64,000 nucleotides of DNA. Origin: Malania oleifera (Eukaryota; Streptophyta; Magnoliopsida; Santalales; Ximeniaceae). A program made the translations under genes and the position numbers. The stretch is from positions 6,103,264 to 6,167,263 of the forward strand of contig NC_080422.1 of the NCBI RefSeq assembly GCF_029873635.1. Reading direction: 5' to 3'. A model generated the notes under the pieces. That model did no database searches. It was not told the DNA's origin and saw only the letters and a list, made by a program, of their open reading frames with translations. This document shows positions 46,834 to 58,760 of the stretch, one piece after another; position 1 is the stretch's first letter, and each line of letters begins with the position of its first letter.

Positions 46834-47129
46834 ATCTCCACATTGCCGAGTATACGACCCTTAGGAGAACTTGAAAAACATAGTTTGTTGCTCCACCTTG
46901 ACCTTGGAAAGTTAGGTTGGGTCCGTCTCCCTTCTAGCACTAGGAGACATGAAGTAAGTTCAAGCAATGCTTGAACTTTTCAGTAGTAACCGGTTTTGTC
47001 AAAATATCTACTGTGTTTTTTAGATGTGTGATCTTTCTCCAGTACAAGTTCACCTGAAGTAATCAATTTTCGGACCCTGTGGAACCTTACATATATGCTT
47101 AGTTCTAGCATGGTACACTTGATTCTTCG

Positions 47130-47836
47130 TCAAGTAGATAGCGTCTGATTGTCACAACGTAGCACAACCCTACTTTGTTGTATACCCAGCTCTTTGACCA
47201 AAACGGTAAGCCATAAGGCTTCCTTTGCAGTTTTGGCAACTGCCATATACTCATATTCAATTATAGACAATGCCACCATGGATTGTACCATGGACCTCCA
47301 ACATATAGGTCCTCCCACAAAGGTAAAAACATAACCCTTTGTAGACCTTCTGTCATTCATATCCACTGCGTAATTAGCATCAACAAACCCCACAATTGAT
47401 GGACTATCCTGTTGCTTGCCGAACATGATGCCATAACTAGAGGTACCCCAAAAGTATCTAAAAATCCATTTGACGGCTTCCCAGTGCTGTCTACCCAAAT
47501 TAGAAAGAAACTTACTCATCACACTCATTGCATGTGTTAAGTCTGGTCTTGTACACACCAAGACATACATTAAACTCTCCACCACACTAGCATAGGAGAC
47601 CTTTGACATGTCCCATATATCATCATCCGTACTTGAGCATTCAACAGTAGACAATTTAAAGTGACTCGCTAGAGGTGTACATACTAGTTTAACATCAGCC
47701 TTGTTGAACCTTTCCAACACTTTAACTGCCCTGATAACCACAACCTCCCTGCAGTTCTGTCCCGGAGAATCTCCATCCCAAGTATCTTCTTAGCTGAACC
47801 AAGATCTTTCATGTCAAGCTCTTTATGCAACATATC
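47130..47836 (-). pseudogene. Copia RNase H and RT C-terminus
   Basis: The minus-strand frame 47741-47130 reads YASVVESLMYVLVCTRPDL, MSKFLSNLGRQHWEAVKWI, DANYAVDMNDRRSTKGYVF and SMVALSIIEYEYMAVA...KEALWL, ending in RCDNQ: the RT connection and RNase H of Ty1/copia. The adjoining frame (47684-47836) gives MKDLGSAKKILGMEI, the end of the RT. Acidic residues in D-A-N-Y and E-Y-E-Y remain. It has one of the longest intact frames in the window (203 aa) but is split from the RT core by the LINE. Confidence 0.85.
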
Positions 47837-48319
47837 CTTTTTTTTTTTGGAAAAAGAGGGCAACACCTCCTATCTTTATTAGAAAACCTCTCACTTATGG
47901 TGGAGGAATATCGTGGTTCCAACCTTGAGACTTGGAGAAAACAAAATCAAACCCCAAGAATCTAAAATTGACTTAACCAACTTATTCAAAACCAATAAAC
48001 CAATGACCAACAACCAAACAAATAAATATGAACTAAACAACTATAAGTGGAAAACAAATAAAATTCCAGAAGATCTCGAGAAATAAACCAACCACTCCAA
48101 CCTTCACAAACATCAGCACAAAGCATCACGAACGCAAGGAAGGAAATCCCAACAAATTCAATCGAATTATTCCCCTAACTTGCTGTGGAAGCTCATCCTG
48201 GTAATTATATGATCGAGATATACCAAATTCACCCTACTTGGCAAAGAAATCCGAACTTTGATTCGCCTCGCTGTAAACATGTTCCACTTTGTAACGTATG
48301 CCTCACAACAAAAAAATAG

Positions 48320-48810
48320 GTTTTTAGTGACGATTTTAAACTGTCACTAATACTCACAAAACCGTCACTACTACTATTAATGACAGTTTTCTGAGTATTA
48401 GTGACGGTTTTCAAGTAGTCGCTATACCTGCCGTTACTAATACTTATTAGTGACGAATTTTTCAAACCGTCACTAATAATAGTGTATTAGTGACTGATTA
48501 AAATCGTTACTAAAAACCTAAGCCCGTCACTATAGATTTTATACCGGATCGACCAAAAATCGTCACTAAAGTCATAGTATTAGTAAGGGTTTTAAAACCG
48601 TGACTATTGCTCAATTATTAGTGACGGTTGCAAAATCATCACTAATGGTTTATTATTAGTGACAGTTTTAAAACCGTCACTATTGCTATATTATTAGTGA
48701 CAGTTTTAAAATCGTCACTATTGTTATGTAGCACTAGTATTAGTGACGGTTTGAGTGACGATTTAAAAGGGTATTAGTGACGATTTTGAAACTATCACTA
48801 ATACTTAAAT
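48320..48810. repeat. CACTA subterminal repeat array
   Basis: About fifteen copies of the core TTAGTGACGGTTTT or its complement AAAACCGTCACTA are arranged head-to-head and head-to-tail, many forming small palindromes. In CACTA elements such motifs bind the transposase. The right end has only one or two copies, a marked asymmetry. Confidence 0.85.
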
Positions 48811-50294
48811 TGGACAATTAGTAGGGAAATTATTTTTTTTCTAATTATTAATTCCTGTAAAAATCTGTAATTAAATTACATTTTCTTATACATAACATTA
48901 AATCATAATTGCAATAAAATTCATAAATTATTCAAAATTCTAATTCAAATTTAAATAAAAATATATTATACAAATTCTAATTTAAATTTAAATACAAATA
49001 TATTATACAAATTCAAATTCAAATTCAAATACAAATATATTATACAAATTTAAATAGAAATACATTATATAAATTCAAATTCAAATACTATGGATGTCAT
49101 GCATCCATAGTGCATGACATCGTCATAGTTGCAAACCTTATAAATTAAAAAAGTTAAATAAATTAGTATACACTTTTTGAAAAATTTTAGCAGCATTTAT
49201 TCTGTAAATATGACATTTTTCATAGAGATACGCTTTAAACCTAGGTGTTTACAATAAATAGTTCACAATAATCCAACTAGTAATGAATTTTGCGAGCGCA
49301 CAGGAGTTTCATAAGCATTAAATAATGTAACGTGTTCATGCATCCCATAAAACACATATATCAGAATATAGTGGATTATCCCCATAAACAACATATTTCA
49401 TAGAGTAGACACGGTTGGTATGAGATTCACTATAAAATGAAAATCCCAAGAAAGAGAGCTCATCTCCAAAGAAAAGAAAGAGATGATATGTGCATTGTGA
49501 AGAGTGGAAATCTTAAGAAGATGAAGCATCATCTACTCCAACAACTGTAACCAGGCCAAGCATCCTCCCAAAATCAAATCCTATTGCCATTAGCTACTCT
49601 AAAATGAGTGGGAGGAAGGAACAAACAAGCAAAATGAGAAACAAATTTCTACAGACTTACATGAGAAACAATGCCACTTCCTCTAGTATTCCATCTATTC
49701 TAATGAACCCTATATTACTTTTAATCTCCTTTTTTGGCAATTAACAATTAATTTTTGGTTGTACATAAATTAAACTTAAACCTTTAAACATAAATAATAG
49801 ACTCCAACCAAAATTGGCATAACCACCAAGCAAACAAGAAATCAAAGAAAAATTATATCACATAGTCCAAAATTGGTCTCTTGAATTTTCTTTCCTTTCC
49901 CTAAATTTTTCAACAAATTTTCGGCAGCATGTTGTCTATAAATAGAACATTTCCCAAACCTACAAATCACAAAAGCATGCAATTCACAATATTTTTGCAT
50001 CATACAGATGCCATTTAGATTAAGACATGCAACAACTTAAAAATATCTACCAGCAAACAATACACATCACTGCATCAGCCATACAAGTGGCGTTCCAATC
50101 AAGCATGCGGTCCTAATGTCCACTACCAGCATGTAGTTCATAAGATATATCAATCCAAGCATATATGCAGTCCAGAAGTTAAATTATCTATTAAACTGAA
50201 GTTAGATATATACTCATCTCTAACTGCAATGAGGTCATGTGATGACAGAGAAGGACGACGAGGCCGTGGATGGTGGTGGCTGCATCAACAATTT

Positions 50295-50642
50295 TTTATC
50301 TAGTTTACTTGGATTTTCTTTTCACAATTGATTTGAAACGCGATAAGCGTGCCCATGTAGACAAAATGAATTTTAGCCTTTCATCTGATAGGTTGTCTCT
50401 TATAGTTAAGGTATGATTTAAATATTAATTTTATTCTCTTGAATCTTGATGCATTTCTTGTGGATGCAATGACCGCAAGAAGGGCATCAAGATTCAAGCG
50501 AAATAAAATTAATATTTAAATCATACCTTAACTATAAGAGACAACTTATCAAATGAAAGGTTAAAATTCATTTTGTCTACAGGGGCAGACTTATCGCATT
50601 TGAAATCAATTTTGAAAAGAAACTCCGGGTAAACTAGATAAA
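50295..50642. repeat. Long inverted repeat (two 158-bp arms) inside the CACTA element
   Basis: The arms 50295-50452 and 50484-50642 are reverse complements with roughly 10% mismatch by eye, around a 31-base loop that itself can pair (CTTGTGG / CCGCAAG). A transcript in either direction would fold into a long imperfect hairpin. Confidence 0.85.
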
Positions 50643-51422
50643 GCCCCTCCATTCATTGTATATGCACTGCAAATGATATGCCCACTATCAAAAATAGAAG
50701 TTATCAAAAGTAGACCTAAAATTATATAACAAACTCTTCTCAATGACGGCAAAATCTAAAGAAAAAATTACATAATTATAAATGCAGTGTAAAAAATAAA
50801 TATACTTTTTAAAGTATTTTTTAGTCATTCAAAATACAAACTTAAATTCACTAAGTAAATCAAGCCAAGAGAAAGTTATAAAATGGCAAAATTCATATTA
50901 CTTTCAAGATTTATGATACAACTCCCAATTATTCCTATATTGTTTCCAAATCTCATCCAAATCCCAATTATTCATATATTGTTCATATTACTTTCGTCAC
51001 TAAAAACCTGTTTTTTTGTAGTGCATCTCAATGCTAACACAAGTTCTTCCCACAATTCCCATAAGTTCCAAGTCGAACACTTCCTAGAATTAATCCACTG
51101 AACCAACAAAGTAGAGTCACAGACAATCTCCACTTGATCAAATCCTAGATCTTTGTACATATTAATCCCTATAATAATCACTTTCAATTTAGCCATATTA
51201 TTGGTTCCATAATCCAGTAATGAGGAAAAAACTGTTTTAAATAATCCTTTTCATCTCTTATCACGCATCTACCACCACAATTACTTGGGTTACCTCTACA
51301 ACTTCCATCCACATTCAACTTAACCCAACCTATCTTAGGTTTACACCATCTGACTACATGAGGAAGACGAACCCTCACATTTTTAACTTGAATATCCAAA
51401 GCACGAAGAACTGCAATATCTG

Positions 51423-52881
51423 TGCAAGAAGAAGGTTACCTTAGTTAAATCCTTCGTAACTATTAATATGTCATCAACATACAATAATAAGAAAATTAGA
51501 GAACCATCATCAAGCTTATTCACATACAAATAGTAATCATACTTCATCTTCTATAGCCAATCTTGATCATATAGGAATCATATCTTTTGTTCCATTGCCT
51601 TGGGGTCTGTTTCAGTCCGTAAAAAAATTTCTTCAACTTGCAAACTAAGTGTTCTTGCCCTGGTTCACTAATTCCCTTTAGTTGTACCATATAAATTTGT
51701 TCCTCCAAATCACCATGGAGAAAATGTCGTATTCACATCCTTTTGTTCCAAATGCAGATCATAATAAGCTACTAACCCCAACACTATCCTAATGGAAGTG
51801 TGTTGGACCACAGGTGAAAAGATTTTATCATAATATATTCCTTTTTTTGTGAGTACCCTTTTGCCACTAGTCGTGCCTTGAATTTCTTTCATTCATTTTC
51901 TGAAATTGCTTTATTCTTCCTATATACCCATTTGCAACCTATCACCCTTGTCCAATCTAGAAGCTCCACCAACTCCCAAGTTTGATTCTTATGCAACGAT
52001 TATATTTCCTCAATCATAGCACCCATCCACCTACCTTTTCTCCTGGCCGTGCACTGCCTCTTCGTATAGGAATATTATCGACATACTGGTTTCCCGAGCT
52101 ATAACTCCTTGCAACTAGAGGACCAAGATCATCGTCATTGCCTTGAGTTTCTTACTCCATCTACACAACATGTTTGTCTCTGCTCCAGTTTTTAGGCTCC
52201 TGTTTCTCTTCATCAAATTCTTGAGTATGATTCACCATAACTTTCTTATCGAAAACTACATCCCTACTAATTACCACCTTATTTGTCATTGGATCCCACA
52301 GCTTGAACCCTTTCACACCCTTTTGATATCCTAAAAAATGCAACATCTAGACTTTGCATCAAATTTTGATCTCTTCTCACTAGACACGTGAACATAGGTT
52401 GGACAAACGAATACCTTTAATCCGAAATAGTCTACTGCATTTCTTATCCATACCTCTTTAGCCACTTTCCCCTCTAGTGATGCCCTTCGTGATTGGTTTA
52501 CCAAGAAACAAGTCATACTAATTGTCTTGGTCCTGAAGTTTTTCGGTAGCCATGCATTAAACCTGAGACACCGAGCTCTTTTAGTTAGAGTTTGGTTCAT
52601 CCTTTTAGCCACACCATTTTGCTGAGGTGTCCAGCGAACAGTGAAATGTCTAGACACCTCAGCAAAATGTCTCTAAATGCCCTGCTACTCACAAAACTCC
52701 ATGAGCATAGAATCAGCGTACTCGGTCCCATTGTCTAACTTGAGACATTTGATTCTCCTCCTCGTCTAGTTTTCTACTTTAGCTTTCCACAACTTAAACC
52801 TAGCAAACGTATCAGACTTGTGCCGCATGTAGTATACCTAGACTTTTTGTGAGTAATCGTTAACAAAATTCACAAAGTAAA
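51423..52881 (-). pseudogene. Copia RT core and integrase C-terminal half
   Basis: On the minus strand, right to left: integrase end with TVRWTPQQNGVAKRMNQTL (about 52590-52650), KVFVCPTYVHV-like GKG region, LGYQKGVKGFKLWDP (about 52290-52340), then RT with YYDKIFSPVVQHTSIRIVLG and LHLEQKDVNTTF (51720-51830) and YVDDILI near 51458-51480. The RT catalytic motif is present. Stops and shifts divide the frame. An inverted-copy insertion sits just before the PQQNG motif. Confidence 0.8.
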
Positions 52882-55022
52882 TGTGACAACCTGCTTAATT
52901 TTCACATTTTTTTTATATTACAAAATCACAAATCTCAACTTAGCAAATCATAATCCACCTGGACCTGTAGGTATCAGGGATACATCAGAACACATAACAT
53001 AAGTCTAAGCAGCAGTAAACATACAATCATAATATTATAAATACGAAAACATCCATCACATTACCATAAATACCAGAGTCACTATAACCACTGTATTTCA
53101 GTATATACATCCCAAAAACAAGATCTAGGGACATTTCCCACACAATCCAACTGTACCTACTAACATTTACCCTTCAAAGAGGGCAGACAAATAACATTAG
53201 ATCAGTAGGGCTTTTCCCGCTCTCCTATTTGGGGCTCCTGAATAGTTTATAAAATTTTGGGGTGAGACACCTCTCAGTAAGGGAAATAAACTAATACTAG
53301 TGTGTGGCAACATGAGTATTCCGTGTTATACATATACCATACAAAGCATATTCAGTAACTGTTTTGTCAAATATGGGAAAACATATATATCATCAAACAT
53401 GGTAGAACATATTGCATTATCATAAACATATTTCATCTCATATAATAATAATACAAAAACATTCCTAGTAGGTTAGTTGACTATTGTCATGTATTACCCC
53501 CATATGACTGGGTTGTGTGGCCCGAAGGCAGGACCTGACAATGGTTGGTCGACCACTGCCAAGTCAAAAGTACAGTCTGTAAGTCTGATGGGTCTGCCAA
53601 ACTTGGCCCGTACACTAGGGGCGCTCACACACTTCTTAAAAACCACATCGACCATTCAATCTCACACCATTCTATGTAGCGGCGTTAACACAAATATCAT
53701 GATCATAAAGACCATGGACACATAGCAACGGTACCGTGCAAGTGCTAGCCTAGACCAAGTCAATCAGGTTCTGATATCATATAACATATACTAAAACTGT
53801 GATACATGGATATCTGATATCATTAATTATCATATCAATCATATCATTTTGCATATTTATGTATATCATGAAAAATCATCGGCCCGTACACCGGTATTTC
53901 ACATTTTACCATAACTCGACCTGTACGCTGGCAAATCATAGCATAGCACAACCCGTACGCTGGCAAATCACATCCATAGCACGACCCGTACATCGACAAA
54001 ATATATCCATAGCTCAGCCCGTATGCTGGCAAATCATACACATAGCACGACCTGTACGCTGGCAAAATATATAAAAATCTTAGTCCGTATGCCAGTTTTC
54101 CATTATAAAAATCTGTATCATTAACACATTCCCAGAAATAGTATTTCATATTAATTTCTACTCATGCCACACTAAACAGGTTTTTCGTATATTTAACATA
54201 TCATCACTTTCTACAGCATTTTCCCAAATATAAATCATATATAAATATATTTATTTTCCTGAAATCAAATGCTATGACAATATACAAATTTTTCATAAAA
54301 TACTAGCTTAGTTTATCCCCTTACCTAATTCCTGAAAAAGCCCTAAGAAAATTTGTCCCGCACCCGCAGGGTTTCTAACTCAACACCCTGGAAATAACAT
54401 TCCCCAGAACTAAAGTTCAGTATTTCTATGCATATAACATTTCCTACAATTGTCAAATAACCAAATACTGAGTAGAAAACTTTACCCTAGATTTGGGATG
54501 GTTTCCAACTCAGCCCCATCGACGATCCATTCTGACAGACTTGTAAAGAACTTTCCCAGGAGCGTCGTAGTGGCTTCAGATCGTTGAACAGGCGGAAATT
54601 CGGCCCAAAATCTTAGTGAGAAGGAGGAGAAACCGTATGAGGAGAGAGAGAGAGATTCGGCGCAGGAAAATGACTGAAAATTTTCGTTTAACCCTATTTA
54701 TACTGCGGGATTCATCGACGAGCCACGTCACCTCATCGACGAGTCTTATAGAAAGTTCATCGACGAACTTCAACCCTCGTCGACGAATTTCAGGTTTCCA
54801 CAAATTCTCTCTCGGTATCTTCTCGTCGATGAATCCTGTCCTCGTCGACGAGCTCCTCCTATACCCTCATCGACGAGTCCCCTGTGTTCATCGACAAGGA
54901 GCTAAAAAATTCCTCGGGATTATGCCATCCAAAATGCAATGTCGTTGACTGCCTCCTTTTGTTCTTGTTTCCATTTCCCTTTCTTTTATTATTTAAATCC
55001 CATTATTATTCGGGTTGTCACA
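52882..55022 (-). mobile_element. Gypsy-type solo LTR with perfect 5-bp target duplication
   Basis: It begins TGTGACAACC and ends GGTTGTCACA. The duplication GTAAA flanks it exactly (52877-52881 and 55023-55027), and the copia integrase frame continues on both sides. Length is 2141 bp. On the minus strand it shows a TATA box (AGTATAAATAGGG, about 54690-54702), a CT-rich leader and clustered TCGTCGACGA motifs (54715-54900), plus CCCGTACGCTGGC tandem repeats at 53882-54100. It has the same family layout as the LTR at 1002-3100. No coding content. It formed by recombination between the two LTRs of a full element. Confidence 0.9.
53882..54100. repeat. Tandem repeats of a 29- to 36-bp unit in the solo LTR
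   Basis: At least seven CCCGTA(C/T)...GCTGGCAAAT units, with more length variation than the 29-bp array at 2003-2118. The expansion is independent of that copy. Confidence 0.8.
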
Positions 55023-56552
55023 GTAAACATGTCCACCTCTTGATGCTATTCTAACTGACCCCCAAACATCAGAATGTATATAATCAAGAATGTCTTCAGT
55101 ATTGTGAATAGTTGATTTGAATTTTGCTCTATTTTGTTTCCCAAGAATACAAAACTTGTAAAAATTCAGCTTACATGTTTTTATACCTTTCAAGAGTTTC
55201 CTCTTATGAAGTTCTTTCATACCATGTTCACCCATATGCTCAAGCGGCATATGCCACAAAACGATTTCATCAAATTCAATATCTACAACTGCAGCTCCAC
55301 CTACAACAGTTGTTCCATGTAGTGTATATATATTTCCATATAACTTTTGTCATTTCATCACTGTCAGATTACCTTTGCACATTTTCATAATCCCACTTTC
55401 GGATTTGTAATTGAATCCATTACAATCCAAAGAGCCAAGTGAGATGAGACTTTTCCATAGGTCCGGTATGTGTCTTGCATTACTTAAGGTTCTTACATTG
55501 CCATCAAACATTTTAATTTTAACACTTCCAATGCCAATGATTTTACAAGAGACATTATTACCCATAAGAACTAAACCTGAATTTACCAGCTTGTAAGTGA
55601 TGAACCACTCCTTATTTGGAGTCATATGGTAAGAACATGCCTAGTTTAGAATCCATGAGTTCGTGAGGCGATCCGACCCCGAAGAAACTGAAAGTACATC
55701 ACCATCACTACAAACGGAATTTCCTTCTTGAACTACATTTGTTGATTTTGAAGTGTCTTCATGCTTTTCAGCATTTCCTTTCTTCCAATCTGAACACTCC
55801 GGTTTAACGTGCCCCTTTTTACTGCACTTATAACACCGGATATTCTTTTTCTTCTTGGAATAAGTTCGGGATTTTTAACTCGATCCATTTCTGAATTTTC
55901 CTCTCCCACAACCATGGTTACCTTTCATCACAAGTCCTTCTCTGTGTAAATTTTCATCACAGATTTTCATTCTTTGATGAAATCCCAACAAGACACTTGT
56001 CACATCTTCCAAGTTTAGGGTTTCTTTCCCCCATGTAAGAGTGGTAACTAGATTCTCATATGTGTGTCACTGGCAAGGAATTCAGTAGTATCAATGTCTT
56101 ATCATCCTCTTCAAATTTTACATCAACATGCATTAAATCACTTATGATTGGATTAAATGCGTTGATGTGTTGATTCAAGTTTGAAGCATCCACCATCTTA
56201 AGCCAATAAAGATGCTGCTTAAGAAATAATTTGTTAGTAAGGGATTTGGACATGTACCGGCTTTCAAGCTTTTGCCAAACAGCCGCAGGAGAATCTTCCT
56301 CCATGACATGATAGAGTACTTCGTCGGCCAGACATAATCATATTGTAGCAATAGCCTTTGCCTCTAATTCTCTCCAATTAGCCTCATCCATACCTTCTAG
56401 TTGAACACCATACAAAGTCTTCACCATCCCTTGCTGCACAAGCAAATCTTTCACTTTGCTACAAACCGAAGTTTACAGTTTCATCAATTTTGACAACATC
56501 AAATTTTGCAGATGAAGTGCGAGATACCATAACAACAACTCTCAGATACCAA
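55023..56552 (-). pseudogene. Copia Gag, protease and integrase N-terminus
   Basis: The minus-strand order is: Gag capsid (VWQKLESRYMSKSLTNKLFLKQ, 56056-56304), a zinc knuckle CYKCSKKGHVKPEC (about 55790-55835, intact CX2CX4HX4C), the region after the protease (GIGSVKIKMFDGNVRTL...ARHIPDL, 55350-55625), and the pre-integrase with LEHMGEHGMKELHKR and IHSDVWG (55000-55259). Several stops and shifts. The protease active site itself falls in a poorly preserved stretch near 55640-55730. Confidence 0.8.
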
Positions 56553-56554
56553 TT

Positions 56555-57068
56555 TGTTGTGAATGATTTTGGAATTTGCACAGCGGAATTTAAACACAGC
56601 AACCAATGAAGAATAAATATGGAACACACATGTAGTATATCTGAAAGCAAAATTAATAACGTAAAGATTTTACGTGATTCGACAATGCCTACATCCACGG
56701 GAGCAATCAACAAAGGTTCTCACTACAAGAATGTCAAAGAATACAATACAATACAATGATCTTCCACTCTCAGAATATACCCAAAATGGTATATTTACAA
56801 ACACTTCGGAGGTTTCCCTCTAAACACCCAACCATATTAACGTTCACATTCAAATTTTGAAATCAGTCTCGCTGCCCCGAGCAAATCAGTCGATTGATTG
56901 CTAATTGGGCCAATCAATCGACTGATTTGTGCCAATTAGTCGACTGTTTCCTTGTCTGAATTCTGGATCAATTAACGGTTTGCTGCTACTCCTCAGCACA
57001 AGTGACTTTCAACTATGTTTTCTTCCTTGTTTATGCACTCTAAGTATATGAGCCACAAAAACACAACA
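56555..57068 (-). repeat. 5' LTR of the copia element (514 bp)
   Basis: Begins TGTTGTGAATGAT and ends CACAACA. The primer-binding site lies immediately on its inner side. It contains CAATCGACTGATTTG-type palindromic words also seen in the 3' LTR. Confidence 0.9.
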
Positions 57069-57095
57069 CTATTTATAAGAGTATAACCATTCACA

Positions 57096-57300
57096 CCCAA
57101 TTCATTCTCTTTAAGCACTTGAAAGGCTTGTCATGAGTGTTCTCTCAATGTTCGGGCCTTGTTATATGCTGCAATATCATCCAAATACACCATAATAGAT
57201 CTATCCAAGAAGGATTTGAATACTCTAGTCATAAGAATATAAAAAATAGCAACAACATTTGTAAGGCCAAAAATCATAAGCAATAATTAAAATGAACTGT
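57096..57300 (-). pseudogene. Second gypsy RT fragment, minus strand
   Basis: It resembles the fragment at 45670-45808 (for example ATCATCxAAATACAxCATAATAGATCTATCC in both), with a DRSIMVYLDDIAAYNKA-like minus-strand reading. It is a separate copy because the same region is already present left of the copia element. Confidence 0.6.
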
Positions 57301-57349
57301 ACTATGTCATACATAGCGGATTGTGAGTTTATTCCCTTTGATATTCTTA

Positions 57350-58760
57350 GTTGTTAGTATTCTATATGCAAGGCCAACTTGGTAGTAGATGCAGTAAGCC
57401 ACAAGGTTGAGTTGGAAACTATTTGTAGACCTCAAAGCACCTCGATGGATCAATGAAGGAGGGGTTAGACCATGATCCTTTAGCCAAGACCATGATGGAA
57501 TACATAAAATATAAGAAGATGTGGTGGTTTTGGCTAAAGGATAGTCTACTCTTCATTAAAGAGAGTCCTACGTATCTGCCCAAGTGGGAAAACCTAAGGA
57601 AGGAGAGTGTTATAACTCCAAATGGGTTGGATATTTGAACATTCTTCATACTTTTTGCACTTACAGAGGATTCTTAGTACTGGCCAAAGATAAGGCATGA
57701 TGTAGAGATCTATGTATGAACTTGTGTAATATATATGCCAACCAAGCAAGGTGGACCAATACCAGCTCACTAGATTATTTAAAGCCTTTGTCTATACATG
57801 AAAAAGGCCTTAGGAAATAGTTTATATAGATTTGATCACTTGCTTACCCAATTTTGAAGGGTATGGTACCATCATGGTGGTGGTAGATAGACTTTTTCCA
57901 AGTCTTAAGGGTGCTAAGCACTTTATAGCAAAATAAAAGGTTAATCTCTTCTTTAAACATGTGCTTAAGTATCAAGAAATTCCAATATTTACCACAGCAA
58001 GTAATTGGGATGGAAGATTTATGGGGTGATTTTTTATGAAACTATTCTGATTCCTAGGTTCATATCTTAATTTCTCCACAAGCTTTTATCCACAAATTGA
58101 TGGCAAAACCAAAAACTCTTATTGCGATTGGTTGGAGTTATATTTGAAGCACCATATGGGTGCTAACCAAAAGGATTAGGCAAAGTTGTTTAATATAACT
58201 TAATTACCTCATAATTTACAAAGAAGCGAGTGTACACACTGAAGCCCTTTCAAGCGAGGCCATAGGACAAAAATTGCTCATCCCCAACATCATTGCTATA
58301 GGATATACAAAAACCCAACTACTTACAAATTTGTTGAAGGATGGAATAGCAAATTGACATAGCCAAATTATTGTTTGCCAAGGCAACGAAGACGAACAAA
58401 TGGGCAAATAAAAAATGGTAACATGGAATATTAAGATTGAAACGCTCCTTTCCCACCAAGCTAGACTAAAAGTCTATCCCATTTTCTATAATGTAGACCT
58501 ACTCGAGTGGTATCACGCTGAAATGAAAGAACCAAACCAAACCAAGATTATCCGAATAAGGTCCCCATGTCCATATTTACTTTCTATGATTCCTGAGATC
58601 ATACAAAGCAACGTTGAGTACTTGGTGAAGTCGAAGTCACAACCAAATAATGAAGCAAGTTGGGGGATCTACATTGCCACCAGTGAAGCAACAAAGATCT
58701 CCTTTATATTGATGGATGCTAGGTGTTTTAGAATTTGCATAGAGTAAAATTGCCGATGCA
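57350..58760 (+). pseudogene. Gypsy integrase fragment, plus strand
   Basis: Plus-strand pieces in order: KANLVVDAVSHK (post-RNase H linker), MKEGLDHDPLAKTM...FWLKDSLL...YLPKWENLRKE (zinc-binding lead), then after shifts DLITCLPNFEGYGTIMVVVDRL (integrase core start) and a region with KNPTTYKFVEGW and NGQ-like sequence toward the C-terminus. It is heavily broken by stops. Its orientation is opposite to the RT fragment just left of it. Confidence 0.7.

Larger units (their letters stand above)
48304..51023. mobile_element. Non-autonomous CACTA transposon, 2.72 kb
   Basis: Terminal inverted repeats are CACAACAAAAAAATAGG at the left and, on the complement, CACTACAAAAAAACAGG at the right, followed on both sides by TTTTTAGTGACGA. 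The flanking triplets are CCT and CAT, compatible with a decayed 3-bp duplication. The left 520 bp are packed with subterminal repeats. No transposase is encoded. The interior includes a 348-bp hairpin. It lies inside the LINE RNase H frame, which resumes on either side. Confidence 0.85.
47837..51422 (-). mobile_element. LINE 3' part with RNase H domain, minus strand
   Basis: It begins on the plus strand with a T run (47837-47848), i.e. a poly-A tail on the minus strand. The minus-strand ORFs 51399-51184 and 51196-50972 encode WVKLNVDGSCRGNPSNCGG and FDQVEIVCDSTLLVQWIN, a plant-type RNase H as found at the C-terminus of some plant LINEs. It interrupts the copia RT just after YVDDILIVTKDL. A CACTA element lies within it. 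5' truncation is likely, since no RT is visible. Confidence 0.75.
45809..57068 (-). mobile_element. Ty1/copia retrotransposon, minus strand, with perfect target duplication
   Basis: LTRs at 45809-46833 (3', enlarged by an insert) and 56555-57068 (5', 514 bp) both begin TGTTGTGAATGAT and end ACAACA. The 5-bp duplication CTATT lies at 45804-45808 and 57069-57073. The primer site reads TTGGTATCTGAGAG on the minus strand (56538-56553). A purine-rich tract (CAATGTGGAGAT, minus) abuts the 3' LTR. Gag, protease, integrase, RT and RNase H remnants occur in copia order. Three or four later insertions break it: solo LTR 52882-55022, LINE 47837-51422 with CACTA 48304-51023, and the insert at 46045-46588. 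By eye the LTRs differ at roughly one position in eight, mostly transitions, so the element is old. Confidence 0.9.

Noticed and set aside
58415-58747. 110-aa ORF after the gypsy integrase
   Set aside because: It lies at the decayed C-terminal end of the gypsy polyprotein. No separate gene is supported.
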